Positions 24,364 through 36,966 are shown, counted from the first letter of the stretch. The stretch is 64,000 nucleotides of DNA from Pseudoscleropodium purum (GCA_963969395.1 OZ017802.1:18383410-18447409); one strand, 5' to 3'. Numbers and translations: made by a program. Notes: generated by a model not told the origin, from the sequence alone.

Positions 24364-24495
24364 CCCTTTAATGACTAGTAGATGATTGTGGCTAAAAACA
24401 AACAATTTTCATTAGTAGTTACTTTGGCTATTGATGAAAACGTGTCATTTTCAGCCACATATTCATTTGCAATCATCAACCTAGCACTTAATGGG
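24364..24495. mobile_element. TTAA-flanked inverted-repeat MITE (piggyBac-like)
   Basis: A 132-bp element is bounded by CCCTTTAATGACTAG and CTAGCACTTAATGGG, with TTAA on both outer sides (24360-24363 and 24496-24499). TTAA duplication next to CCC/GGG termini is the piggyBac pattern. Inner words TGATTG...TGGCT and AGCCA...CAATCA also pair. The terminal repeats match at about 11 of 15 positions, so it is old. A chance inverted repeat is possible. Confidence 0.5.
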
Positions 24496-24499
24496 TTAA

Positions 24500-25544
24500 A
24501 GTAAGCAAAAAAAAATTCATCCAAGAACCCCTATGAAATTCCCTTCACTCATATTAGAAGAATCAACTTCATCCAATGGCTATGGCCTTTAGAAATTTGA
24601 CAACTAGTCAAGGAACTTTACAATGATGGGCTTGACAAACTTGATGCCAAGTGATGAGAATTGGCAATATAAGAAAAAACTCTTCATAGTTCTTCCAAGC
24701 AATTGAAATACATGGGTTAATAACACAATATGGGTAAAAATTCTCCAATCATATAGACACAACATCCAATGTTCCAAGCTAGTTCTAAATAATGACAAGG
24801 CACAATTATGTGTAAAATTTCATGTCCAATGTCCTAAGCATATTCTAAACAGTGACAAGACACAATATCTCAAATTTCATGCACATTCTAAAATATGTGA
24901 CACAATATCTAAAATTCCTTGCCGATTCTGAATGTGAGAAGACATAGTATCTAATATCACATGCAGATTTTTAGAAAGAGTGACAAGAAAGAGCGACTAA
25001 AAAAAGGTCTTGTACTGTACTGTACTGTACAGTACTGCAAGTGGGTAACTTCTCAACCCACGGGAAGCCGGGACGAATGGGAAATGAATGGCGCCTACGT
25101 AATCCCTTTTTCAAGCATTTCCCTGTACCTAAAGTTTATAATCATCATGAAGTTCCAATCCGTGAGTCAATTCACAGAGTGGAATCTGCAAAAGATCAAA
25201 TCACTGGAAAGTATCCTGCAGCTTCGAATAAAATTCTGACTTCACTGGTACAAATTCAGCAACAGACGCTCACTCAGATCCACACATTCAGATACCACAT
25301 TAAATGAAGGTATCAATACGATAGTGCGTAATCATTTTATCAGCAAAAAAATGTCAGCTTGTCAGTTCTGAAGTATTTTCATTAAAATGAGATTCGCATG
25401 AAATTCTGATCCCGTGCTTCCACACTCTACTGAAGAAGCAAGACGATCACAGGCCTTTCCTTGCATACTTCCTACTCCTTCGGGACTGTCCAATAAGCTT
25501 AAAAACCAGTAAGGTAACACCACCTAATTGCGACGCCTACGTGG
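24500..25544. other. Intergenic DNA and distal 3' flank of the ceramide synthase gene
   Basis: AT-rich to about 24950, then more balanced. A short palindromic (CTGTA)n tract lies at 25011-25036. Small ORFs at 24961-25307 have no domain. The last few hundred bases may be 3' UTR of the minus-strand ceramide synthase gene. Confidence 0.4.
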
Positions 25545-25795
25545 ATGAGACACTCCAAGTACAATCTAGCACAAGGAGTTCATATTGATGTTCACCGTCT
25601 TAACATCAAAACTCCTGTTGGCATTAGATTATCTACCACTACATTTGGAACCCTTGCACATGGTATCCAACTAATGCATTCTATGGTGCATTGAAATCCT
25701 GTGTGTTTGCTATAAGAATAATTTGAAATAGTAGCATTCTAATACTAAAAACTATGCTCAACGCTTAATTTGTCGCAATTAGGTGAGGTTACCTT
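25545..25795. repeat. Diverged duplicate just after the ceramide synthase stop (copy in intron 2)
   Basis: This stretch aligns with 28515-28770 inside intron 2. Matching blocks include TTAGATTATCTACCA with TTAGATCATCTACCA, GGTATCCAACTAATGCA with CGTATCCATATAATGCA, and AACTATGCTCA with AACTTATGCTCA. It could be an old segmental duplication or two copies of a mobile element. Confidence 0.6.
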
Positions 25796-25894
25796 ACCCC
25801 ACAAACTGCTTGCGAACACCTCTGGCAGATTGGAAAGCATTAAGCCAATCAATTGCATCAATCAGGTCTTGTGCGAGACTGCATAAGTGGATTA

Positions 25895-28800
25895 TCACTC
25901 TGTCTTGCGTTTGTCTTCATCATCCGAGTCCAAGTCGGATGATGAATCTGAGTCCGAGTCCGAGTCTGAATCTGCAAATACCCAATCTTGATGTCAGGAA
26001 TTCTTCGGATAAAGTGAACGTGAACCCGTACGTGCTCAAACCGCCCAAAGTGTCGGCTTCCATATATCTAAGAGTTAGAATAAAGCATTTACGAGCTTCA
26101 AGTAAAGTAACAAATTGTATGAACTGGAAGTAAAAAACATCCCTACATTTCTGAAGAACAAAGACGGATGTTTTGAAAGTTAGTACAATAGAATTCTAGC
26201 TTCCAAGGATTACTTGCAGGTTTTAGTTAGAGCACTTAGTGGTTAACTTGTCAATTTTAGCAGAAAAAACAAAAATTGTCTGTCAGTATCACAGCAAGAA
26301 GGGACGCACCAGAGCGAACATCTTCAGTAACTTTCCCAGAGTTTTGAACTTGACCCTTTATCATTCTCCAGATCAGCATCCACCAGTAGACGTGCAGCAC
26401 CAGCAAGCAGATTAACAACGAATTTAAGATATAATACAAATAAGGCCCATATACAAACTTCTCTCTATCTATTATCTGCAGGCACTCGTATCTGCATACA
26501 ACAACACAAATCTTCCGTCAGACGGTGCTGTGGACAATACCACCAATTCTTTGATATAGCTGACCGGATGACGGCATTCAACTCATTGATCATTGTCTGA
26601 TTAAAGACATAATATGAAGTTCAAACATATAATCATCATTTATATGAAACTTTGAAGCAAGGTAGAATTACCCATCAGTCATCTCTAGTTGATATCTATG
26701 TTCTAAATTAGAAAACAGCTTCTAGTCATTAGAACATCTACTCCTAGCACTCTGAAGTAAAGCAATCGCTAAAAGGCAACAACACCTGTACAGACGATTT
26801 TAGAACGGGCAAACTATGGTTGCAAATAAATATCTGCCCTGTAGAGGTTGAGAAACATTCAGAAGACTGCCCTCAGACAATCTCAGGATAACTATTACTA
26901 CGCAGATGCTACTAAATTAGACACATTAGCATTGTAGCCGTTAGTCCTGGAGACGAGGGTCATATGGCATAGCTCAGCTCCTCCCTGCCGACCCTCTCAT
27001 CAACCAAAACGTGAGGCCACAATCGCACGTGAGCCAACTAGTTACGTCAAGCACGATCTCGACCCTCCTAGTTCTCGACCGATAATCTAGTTCAAAACCC
27101 TTTCCTGTCACCTTCATTGGCACATGGCACAATGCGGTTGAAAAGAGAGAGAGCGGTTTAGGGTCACAACCCCGTCCTCCCCACTCTTTGAGAGGCATGT
27201 AGATCTCCAAGATTAGACGGTCGCGACCTAATTTGGAGGAGAGGGTTGTGTCTGCTAACCTACCAGCCCAAGTCCGGTTATCTAGTACATCACAACTAAA
27301 ACAGCCGCATAAAAAGACAAAAAATCAAGAGATAAGTTGAGAAACATACGTGGTACTTCTGATAAGCACAATTGGGAAGTAAAGAAGTCGCAGCAGAACC
27401 CATGAAATTGCGAACAAGCCGAACGCAATCTCAGGCACGTAATCTAGACTGCTGTACTTTGTCAGTTTTCCAATCTCCAGAAATACGTCACTCGCATCAT
27501 GCACAGCTAGTATCACTGACCCCGCACGCTGCAAGCTGCCACCCATACAGACAGAGTGAGGGTTACTCTTCAAAAATGCGCATAAGTATTAAGAGGAGTA
27601 CACTTTAGTAGTCAAGACACCTGGTTCGCTTGATTCGGCAGAGAATTTAATTTCAGCTTGATCACTTTTGGCTTTCTTAAAACTCTAAGGTCATGTTTTA
27701 AGATATTTGATCCATCAAATTATACAAGCATAGCTAAACATGTCCCGGAGTATATCCAAACTAATCTACATTCCAATGCTTAGAGAATTTCATTATTAAA
27801 TCTACTGTAGATGTCCACGCAATAGTAAACTAGAAATGAATTGAAGAAAGCACTTGATAAACGCACATACAACAATAATTGATAATTTGAAAGGGTTTGG
27901 ATGATGCGTTAAGAGAATTCACTTGACAACGTAAGAGACTATCAGCAGTGCGAGTGTTCCGAGATGATGAGTCATACTGACACCGAAGTCTTTTCGCCGA
28001 GTCTCCCAAAAGCAGAGAGCAAATATGCTGTAAGTGTAGAATCCACTAGAGAAGGCGTATAAAAACTTCAGTTTCAGCCTGTACACATTGGGCAGAGAAA
28101 CATTGTGCACTCATTATAGAAGGTAGAATCAGAAAGCCATCACCGAGAGACAATGCTGCAACAATGGAATCACAAGCAATATATGTGCATGTCTGGAACG
28201 CTTCCTTAACACTCCTGGAATAAATCAGCTCGTCACAACTCGGGCCCGTCTGCTATTCAGGGAGGAATCGAGCTTCACGGATCCTAGGAAATTAGAAATG
28301 ACACTTCCAAATTCACGGATCATCCAGGTTCTAAAAAGTTGCAGTATTGGAATACATGCCACATGCTTTTGAACTCGCAGAGTCGTGGGGCCAAACGACT
28401 ATTGACATTCCTAGTTCCACATTACTTTGGTGCTCTATCTGCTCTAGAATATAAAAGATGCAAACCCAACACTACTCAACAATGAAACTACACCTGATCG
28501 TGACACTTATCTAATGCGACACTCCATAACCTCGCAAAATGAGCACATATCCAGGAACATTGAGAATGTACACCACCTAAACATTAGAACTCGTGTGGCT
28601 TTAGATCATCTACCAATAAAACAATAAACCTTATAACTTTGGTATACCGTATCCATATAATGCAAACTTTGGTACATTGAAAATCTCTCCGGTTAGCTAA
28701 CAAGAATACTTATAAGTCTTAAAATCCTAATAGTAGAACTTATGCTCAGTGCCGCAGTTAGGGAGGTCTCCTTATGTAGTTATCTAAATCGAATTGCATC

Positions 28801-29450
28801 CCAACCTCTTGCTTTGAAACCAAAAAATCAGAAACCCTACCAGATTCATGATCACAACAAAAGACCATCTACTCCAACAAAAGCAGAGCGTCCCACCAAC
28901 GAAGAAATGCTTACTTTATGCTAAGGTTGGGCCAAGTTTGGCCGCCAGGGCCAAGATAGAACCACTTGGTCTGCGAGAACCACGGCTCATCGTATGTGAC
29001 CGCGAGAGCCAGCAACTCGGCCGTTGTGTAATACAGGCACTTCCACGCCGATTCCTTGAACTTGATCAGCTTCTTCTCCTTCTCCAGGCGCTCCGTCGGC
29101 GACAGCTTCGCAATCACGTCCGGCATCAATCCAGCAATGGAATACCGACCCAAAGGCTACAAACCAACACCCGTCCCAATCGTCACTTCGAAGTCCTCGA
29201 AAATCAATCCAAGCATACAATGCGCCTACGAATCCAAACTCCAAACACACACTCAATCCATGGTTCCCCGAACTACAACAAGATCGACGCACTCGCTCAC
29301 CTCGAAAACAAAGTGGTCGAGGACGAAGCGCAACAGGGGAAAGAGAACCGCGAACACAGGCACGAGCGCCAGGTCGGTGACGCTCGGAAGGCTGGCCTCC
29401 TCCCACCGCGGAGGCCAGTGCCACAACCCTGGCAATACGCTCACCACCAT
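25895..29450 (-). CDS. Ceramide synthase, LAG1/LOH type (TLC domain)
   Basis: Six exons on the minus strand, in transcript order: 29450-29301, 29156-28915, 28078-27923, 27535-27350, 26491-26310 and 25971-25895. They join in frame to 330 residues, slightly longer than Arabidopsis LOH proteins. The enzyme N-acylates sphingoid bases with acyl-CoA in the ER membrane. The Lag1 motif is intact: [15 protein letters not shown] (His168, His169) followed by [19 protein letters not shown] (His195, Asp196, Asp199). [45 protein letters not shown] and [12 protein letters not shown] are also conserved. Several hydrophobic segments span the protein. The tail (306-324) is a run of D/S repeats, an apparent CK2-type phosphorylation cluster. 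The start at 29450 fits family length; an in-frame upstream ATG would add only residues encoded by a CA repeat. Confidence 0.95.
26940..27250. other. GC-rich block inside ceramide synthase intron 4
   Basis: Intron 4 (26492-27349) is the longest intron of the gene. Its middle is clearly GC-richer than the other introns and open in one minus frame (78 codons, no domain). It may be a captured or inserted fragment; no terminal repeats were identified. Confidence 0.4.
28515..28770. repeat. Diverged duplicate inside ceramide synthase intron 2
   Basis: Partner of 25545-25795, in the same orientation. It lies in intron 2 (28079-28914), 836 bp long, and accounts for about a third of it. Confidence 0.6.
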
Positions 29451-29509
29451 CGCAATGCGACCTAATGTAACGCAATAGAATTCAATGGAATTGAACTCAA
29501 GCGCAAGCG

Positions 29510-29516
29510 CACACAC

Positions 29517-29543
<27 letters not shown>
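29510..29543. repeat. (CA)n microsatellite in the ceramide synthase leader
   Basis: A CA/TG dinucleotide tract with one interruption, about 60-95 bp upstream of the ceramide synthase ATG. On the minus strand it can be read as Cys-Val repeats joined in frame to the gene, which is very unlikely to be translated. Confidence 0.9.
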
Positions 29544-29548
<5 letters not shown>

Positions 29549-29841
29549 TCTGTGAAGTGTACCGACAGAGCGAGAGGAGCGTGAGTGCAAAGAGAGAACC
29601 ACAAGGGGGCCGGTGGTGCTAGGCAATGAGCCGCGACGAGGCGGAAGCTGCAGAAGCGTGGGCGCACTCATGAGCGGGGCCGACACGGGCGAGAACGGTG
29701 CCCGCGTCGAGTTGACACTGGCTGGCGATGGCTTCCGGAGCTTCGGGACAATTGCGAGAGCCCCGACTTTTTTTTTACTTTCATAGGGTTTGGGCAGACA
29801 TGGGAGCTTCACTTCAATGTCGTGATTACTGAAGCGAGTTA

Positions 29842-30420
29842 CATCCATGCGCATGGATGATAATACTTGTATTCATCCAGAAGGGGTACATTCATCGAGA
29901 AGCGCGATATACGCGTGTATTTCTTGGGGCAGTGCTGGAAGGCGATCTTCACTGGAGTGCCTCAGGAAGAGAGTTCAGTCCATGGATCAAATCCACAAAT
30001 CCACAAATTGCAGATGAAAACACGCTTATTCATCCAAAACCGGTTACATTCATCCGAATAAGAGTTTTTTGCTTCATGTCTTTTGGGCAGTGTAGACTGA
30101 CAATCTGCAGTGGACTGACAGGAGTGAGGAAGCGAGTGACGTCAAGCGCATGGATGAAAAGTGAAAAATATGGATGTAAGCCCATTTATTCATCCAGAAG
30201 TGGGGCCATTCGTTCAGAAGGAGTGATGTGTAGGCTTTTTCTTACTTCATTTATTTCAGGGGAAAAGTGAACTTCACTGGAGTGAGTGAGTGAGTGATGG
30301 AGATATTTATGTGCATGAGAGTGGATGGAATGTGTTCGCCATGGATGAAGCCCTGTTTATTCATCCAGAAGTTAGGTCATTCATTTGATAAGAGTCATTT
30401 GGTGGTTTTTTGGTTTTTTT
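29842..30420. repeat. Four-unit degenerate tandem repeat upstream of the ceramide synthase gene
   Basis: The word ATTCATCC, mostly within TTATTCATCCAGAAG, recurs at about 29871, 30028, 30188 and 30359, giving periods of 157, 160 and 171 bp. Each unit also has a CATGGATGA-type block before it and a second CATTCATC- or CATTCGTTC-type word after it. An 18-bp perfect palindrome, CATCCATGCGCATGGATG, lies at 29842-29859, and TGACGTCA, a bZIP-type core, at 30137-30144. The array lies about 0.4-1 kb upstream of the divergently read ceramide synthase start and could hold its regulatory sites. Confidence 0.7.
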
Positions 30421-32224
30421 AAGAACCAAAGTTTATTCCAAGAGAATTGAGAAGAAAAATTGGAAAGCCAAGCGCAACGCCCTAAAAAATTATTGGTAAG
30501 TTTTTACTTTGTTTGTTTTGGAATCTATATAGGTAAGATTGTCCACAACCTTTGGACAAAACTCTTTGCAATTTTATTGGTCAATAGTCAAGTTTTGTTC
30601 ATCGGGCTTTCACACTTGACTGCTAATGGCTTTGCAAAAAGTTCATGTCAACAAGCACTCCCACAAAAATTATCTATGAAGTGGTATTTGTAGCAAGACA
30701 AGTTTGAGATCACATCGAGTTCAGAAGTCATCCCAAACCTTCTATATTGCCTCCATCTTTTGGTTTCTTTCCATTGGCAACATCAATGTTTTGAATAGGT
30801 GTGGCTTTAAATTATAATTTTCCTTTCATACAATTGCTTTAGCGTTCTATTTTACCTCCTTTTCTATTGATTGATTTGAGGTTGAAAATTCTTTTGGTAA
30901 ATGTTTGAATTTGCTTGAATTGCATTTACAAGATAAAGTAATTAGTCTAGGATTTAGGGTTTTAGATCCATAAAACCAATAATACAAATAAATATCAATT
31001 TCCAGATTTTTTTATTTTTTTAAAAATACTTTATAAAAATTTAGTATATTTTTAGAATATTTTAAGAATATTTTTGGAATATTATTTACAATATTATTAA
31101 AAAAATTAAAATATTTTAAGAACATTGTTAGAATATTATTCGAGTATATTTAGAATTTATATTTATATTTATATGTGTAAATAGATAGAGTTGTATTTTA
31201 TTTTGTATGTAAATAGATGGTAGTTCTATTTTCACTCCAAAGGTAGTAGTTATAAAACAATGATGACAAGAATGTACAAAAGTATAATTTCATTGGACAT
31301 CCATTTCCATATGTAAAACCATTTTGACCAGATGAACAAAACCAATGATGACATTGCAATTTTCCTATAGACCAAGACAAACAATCAACTAAACAAAGGA
31401 ATCAAAGGGGTTTGTTCACTACAAATAGACATCCATCTCTTAATCATGCGTCATTGTAGATCAATAGGTCACTACACATATTTAGACTAATCAATTTCAC
31501 AATTTTTTTGTTGCAAAAGAATGAAAAATTCAAAAGTTGTTTACACATATTTTCATCAATTCTTTTTCCATTAGAAAAATACACATTATAGGTTGTCAAA
31601 TTAAAAACAAGTAGCTTTCTATTGTTGTTTGTAAAAAAGCAACTATCAATTTTGTCCTTTTGAATTCTATCATGATTCCTTGGACTCCCTACATATTTGG
31701 AAGAAATAAACCAAAAGTGTCCTTTCAAATGATTGACTAATGAAGAAACCTTTCTTCATGTGTCGAAATCATATAGAGTGTTCTTGAAAGTTATAAAGCA
31801 AAAGACTATTTAACCCAATCTCAACCCTATAAACTCCAATTCAAGTTCTTGTTTATAGTTCTTGTTACATTAAAGTGCCAAGAGGGTGCAATTGGCACCA
31901 ACAATAAGGTCAAGGTGAAGTGGCCCCTTAGCTTGTTCTCCTAGTCATTTAACCCTTGTGCGTCACAACAGCTAATTTTCGGATGCTGAGAAACAAGGAT
32001 CTGTGGACTACCATGTTCATCGAATATTATAATCTTGGAATCCGCACGGTGGATTCCCATATAAATTTCAGATTTGCACTCATGAGTAAGTTGGCTTCAA
32101 ATCTAAACTGTGAAAACTTCAATAACCAAGTAATTTTGAAATTGTTCCAAGTTTTTTGGATCCAACAAAAAAATTTCCTCACTTGTGTTGTGCTCTCTAT
32201 GATGCAAAGGGGTTAAGGAGTGCA
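30421..32224. other. AT-rich intergenic DNA
   Basis: No gene is seen. About 31025-31180 is a degenerate short-period repeat of TTTAGAATATTT-like words. 31900-31945 contains AAGGTCAAGGTGAAGTGG, related to the palindromic motif described at 32399. Confidence 0.45.
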
Positions 32225-33240
32225 TTTCCAAAAAAAAAACATCCCCTATTTTGTGCATGATTAATTTATCTTCAATCCCTCTTTTAACAAATTTGGGGCC
32301 TCGTAGTTGCAAATGTTAATTCAAAATTGGCAAATTTCATCACAAGTGGCAAATAAAAAAGTTTCATTATTTTTCCTTCGTGACAAGTGATGGAGCGAGG
32401 GGGTCGGTTCACCCTAGCCCAACGACTTAGGGTTCGAATTGGGTAGGGGTCATTTTAGGTAGACATACCTCAGTGGTGAAAGAATCTGGCTCCCTGAAGT
32501 GATGGACGGGAGATGCTTACATTTTATCCAAATGGATGAAATGAAAAATCCAAGGGATGAAACACCATACATTCATCTAAAAATGTGTACGATCATCCAA
32601 AAAGAGCGGATACTGTCCTGACTCCTGAGATTTTGGAGCAGTTTACCGATTCCAAGCAGAAAGGGCCGGGAATCTCCGAATATGCAGCAAAGGCAAATAT
32701 TCAGTGGAAGTTATATTTTATTTTATTTTATTTATGTATTCATTCGCTTTTGAGCGGGTTTTTAATTTTTAATTTACCGAAAAAAAACCTGGGTCGGTGC
32801 TGACAGTTGGGGTGAACTGAACCCTTGGTCGACCCCTCCAAGTCATTCGAGTAAAAAAAAAAAGCCCCCTATTTTGTGCTTGATTAATTGACCTAGTTCT
32901 CCACTTTTAGTTCATTTGGGGCCTCTAATTGCGAATATGAATTCAAAATTTGTAAAATTTTATCATGTGTGAAAAATGAAAAAAATTCAGTATTTTTCCT
33001 AAGAGATGAGTAAGGAGTCCAGTTCACTAGTCAAGGTGAATTGACCCCTTGTTCATCCTCCTAAAACCAATCCAAGGATGTATGTAAGAAACAATACTTC
33101 CTTTCTAGTGCTTCATTAATTTATCTTTTAATGTATTCCAAGCACATACGGGGCATGTGATTACGAATATGAATTCAAAATTTGCAAATTTTATCATGTG
33201 TGGCAAATAAAAAATTTCAGCATTTCCTTTGAAGATGAGG
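32225..33240 (+). repeat. Cluster of three R3 repeat copies
   Basis: Copies at 32225-32400, 32865-33010 and 33085-33240 share CTATTTTGTGC, TTGGGGCCT or a variant, GAATTCAAAATT and TCATGTGTGGCAAATAAAAA or a variant, in the same order. Between copies lie halves of a palindromic motif (GGTCGGTTCACC and GGTGAAYTGACCCC). Confidence 0.7.
32399..32822. other. Insertion-like block with a coding-looking fragment
   Basis: GGGGTCGGTTCACCCTAG on the left and GGGGTGAACTGAACCC on the right are imperfect inverted repeats that lie side by side at 33015-33050 in uninterrupted form. The interior holds a GC-richer stretch (about 32600-32705) reading TVLTPEILEQFTDSKQKGPG on the plus strand. It may be a captured exon fragment; no family was recognised. 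It also contains GGATGA/TTCATC words like the array at 29.9 kb. Confidence 0.35.
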
Positions 33241-36200
33241 GAGGGCAAGGTTTTTTTTAGGCAATTAAGTGCTTAATTTCCTCAAAAAAAATTGGGTAGC
33301 TTCAAGCCTATAGAAAAGAAAAAGAGTTAAATGTGTTAAAAAATGCTAGATTGCAATAATGGCCCTATACACTAATGCCACAATGTTTTCAAAACTTCAT
33401 TTCATCCATCATGCAAAGCCAATACATACAAAAAATACATATTCAAAATTGTATACTCAAAATTGGCCTCCTTCTATTCAAACCCCTAGAATGAAGGAGC
33501 CATGAAACTTAAAACCTTCTTGAAAGAAAGGCCACATAACTTAACCATTTGTCCGAAACCGCCCCCCCCCCCAAAAAAACACACTGAGCAAGGGGGTCGG
33601 TTCACCCTGGCCGGTGCTGGCGCTCCCTTGGTTCCCGGTTCCCACGTTCTCTGGGTGGTTCAGTGCCGAACTACTTTGGGGAAGAATTCAGTTCTCTGTC
33701 TGTCAATTTCAGGTAGTAGCCTGTCAATTGTTCTACCATACTATTCATTAATTATTGTGAAATTATTTGTTTGTAACTTTGTATGCTTAAAAAAAAAACA
33801 ATAAATGAGGGAAGGTAGATGGGGGTGGGGGGAGTGGGGGTCAAATAACTTTGTGCCAGATTGCAACGAAAAAATAATAATTTGGCTATAAAATGGAGAA
33901 GAATCATGAAGTTTTTTGCTTAAAAAATTAAAATTAAAAAAAATCATGGATGAAATTATTAGATTGTGGATGAAAATAGAAATAGGGATACTTACAACAT
34001 CCAAAAAATTTATCCATATTCATTCACATTCATCAGAGGGAGACATCAGCTAAGAACACACTGGAAACAAATTCCTTGCTTCCTATTGTATCATTCTTAT
34101 GTACATTCATCTACATTCAATAACGTTCATCCATTATTATGTTTAGTATGTGGTATGTACTAATGTGATATTTTCTATCCAATATTTGGATGAGTGTTGA
34201 AATTTGGGGCACCACTATAACATTTTATATTTTCACTTTGGCACTTAAAAAAATATGAAAAAAAAGCATTGGTAGATACCCCCATAAATTGCCACTTAGT
34301 TTTTGCTATTATGCCTAGTTACTATTAACTATTATGAGATTGGTCAAATGTTCATATTTCCTTGTTGGTGAGTGAAAGGAGGTTTCCATGCACCAAAGAA
34401 ATCAACATTTGGATATCATAAGCAAAAGTTATGAAGGCTTGAAAAAAATTGGTTGTCGTTCTTAAATTGTTTTTTACAAAAATTTACATATAGATTTTGG
34501 AGATGTACACAAAATTATGATGTTGGTTTGGGTCAATGGTGCATTTGGGATACCCACCTTCCAAAATGAGTGTCTCTACCTATAAATTTTCATTTGGATT
34601 GCTTTAATATTTGTTTTGCTATTTAAAATTTACATGTTTTTATACAAAATGAAATTGCAATATATTAGAGACTAAAAGTAAATGTGGTTTGTTTGCAATC
34701 CTCTTCACCTCCAATTTGTTACGTTTTTAAAATTAATAGCTTAACTACCATACAAACTTATTGTTTTTGAAACATGTTAGAAAGTTCGGAACAAATTCAA
34801 AACAATGACACTACAAGAACATTACAAAGAAACCTCAATTTCCATGCACTCAATCTACACAAATAGTAAAGTAGTCAAAAGAAAAAAAATGACATAAAAC
34901 AAAAGGAGAAACAACTCTCAAGCATTAAGAATGTCAACATGACGCCACAAAAACCAATGTAGTGAATGCACATAATTATAGTGTATACACTTCTAATCAC
35001 CATAATTACAACTAAGCATAGATACTATCAAATGACAAGATTTGTTTCTATTGAATCAAATTAGTAAATGAAAAAGGATTCCAACACAATTTACAATGTA
35101 TTATTTGGATAATATAAGAATAAATTATGGATTTTCTAATCACTAGTAATAGATGTACCATAAATAAACACAAATGTTCTAATGTTTAATCTAGCCTTAT
35201 ATACCTTCTAAATTAATGCCTTCATTCTAGGAAAAATCTAGATGCATGTTTTTCAATTAATGATGATTTGTACATGTCTACAAGTACAAGTAGAAAATTT
35301 TGGGTTAATGTGAAACCAATAAACTTTGCATTGGAGCTACAAAAGCTTAGGGGGTTCACACACCTTTACATTTGGTAACCACATTTAGTAATGGGGTATT
35401 TAATGGAGAGTATTTATCTCCTTCCATTCTTTTTTCGATTCTTATTTGTAGACTAATTTTTTACACCCTATTTTTTATACATTTTAGAACTACGAAATAT
35501 TGAAAAGATTGGAAACATATTGCAAAAGCAAACATGTGACTAACAAAAATTCCAATGCATTTAAACTAGGATTTGATGCACCACACAATACCATTTGCAT
35601 ACCATTCAAAGAGCCATGATCAAAAACAAAAGCTACACATACTTTACACTATTGATAAGAAAACAAATTCTATAATGCAAAAGTGTCAAACAACAATATA
35701 AAATCTTATTGTAGTTTCAATTTCAAGGAAAAAGAGCACATTCAAACACATGATAGAGAAACATAAAGAAATTTAATATAAAAGTTTTATTCGCAAACAT
35801 AGGTATCTGTAGTCCTAAATGATTCTAAAATCCAAAATTTACAAGTTCAAGGTTCTCATTGTTGCACACCATATAATGTCTACACGTGCCAATATACATA
35901 TTTAGCATGCTAAAACCAAAAGTAACAAGCTGCGAATGTCCACTACTTTTCCACTATAAGTTGCAGCAATGAAATAGTTCACATTACAACCAACTACTGA
36001 AACATAAGAAGAAACACAAAAACAAGAAATCAGCATTCAAGGAACATCAATACAATCTTGAGGAGTAATCTATAGACGACAAATTGGGGAGAGGCTACCA
36101 AGAGACACCCACTACGGATATTCCTTCCTATCTTCTTCCAAAGCTAAATTCAATCCATGTAAATCTTTGGTTATTTGGTTGCCGAAAGGGGCATTGAGCC

Positions 36201-36966
36201 ATGTGTCATTGGTGAGAGGATGCTAAAACCTCCAATTTCTACCAAATTTATTGAGCATTGTGTAGAATCTAAATTCCCCCCTGAACCCTGTTGGATCTAC
36301 GTAAAACAATTTTGCAACATGCACAAGTTTGACTTCAACAATGATGAAGGTAGCCATCAAAATATTGTTGCACTTATTCCAAATAGGAACCCTAAATTGT
36401 AGTAGAAGTACAAGATTCACCAAATTCGGGATGGAGTTCAAGTGCACCCTAAGACCTTAAAGCTCAATGGGGCACCGGTGGTTGAAGCACTTGTCATCTA
36501 CATGCAAGCACCCTAAATTAACAAACAAGTGAGCAAACCTCCAACCCTAAACCATAAGTGAAGTACAAATATAAGCAAAGAGAAATGCAACCCAAAATCC
36601 AAAGCAAATGTGCAAATTGCAATATGATAAAGGGTGCTCAATAGAACAATAATGATGAGGATGACAATAATGGCTTGAACTTACAAAAACCACTTGGACC
36701 ATGTGACAATATGGTGCTTGCAACACATGCCAAACAAGCTCTTGAAAACTCTCAATGAAATCACTCTAAATTGCCACACTTGTAGGTCAACAAATTTTCA
36801 ACTAGTCAAAAGGTGTTTATTTTAAATCTAGAACACCAATTACAACCACTAGCCAAAGTTACTAATCATCAAATTGAACCTATTAAACACATTGGGGGGG
36901 ATTCAATGTTTGGCATCCTATTTTTTTTCTACTACTTACAAAAGGTAGGAATTTCTTACCATCATT
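33241..36966. other. AT-rich intergenic DNA
   Basis: No gene. A poly-C/poly-A junction lies at 33563-33580 and a G-rich tract at 33821-33840. About 33590-33700 is a GC-richer fragment starting GGGGGTCGGTTCACCCTGG, related to 32399. Small ORFs have no domains. Confidence 0.45.

Noticed and set aside
28848..29475. Long plus-strand ORFs of 140-205 codons
   Set aside because: They are antisense to exons 1-2 of the ceramide synthase gene, whose minus-strand frame carries the conserved residues.
29451..29540. N-terminal extension of the ceramide synthase to an ATG in the CA repeat
   Set aside because: It would add Cys-Val repeats; the ATG at 29450 gives the family-typical N-terminus.
32395..32470. 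tRNA-like GGTTCGAAT word
   Set aside because: No acceptor stem, A-box or anticodon arm could be folded around it.
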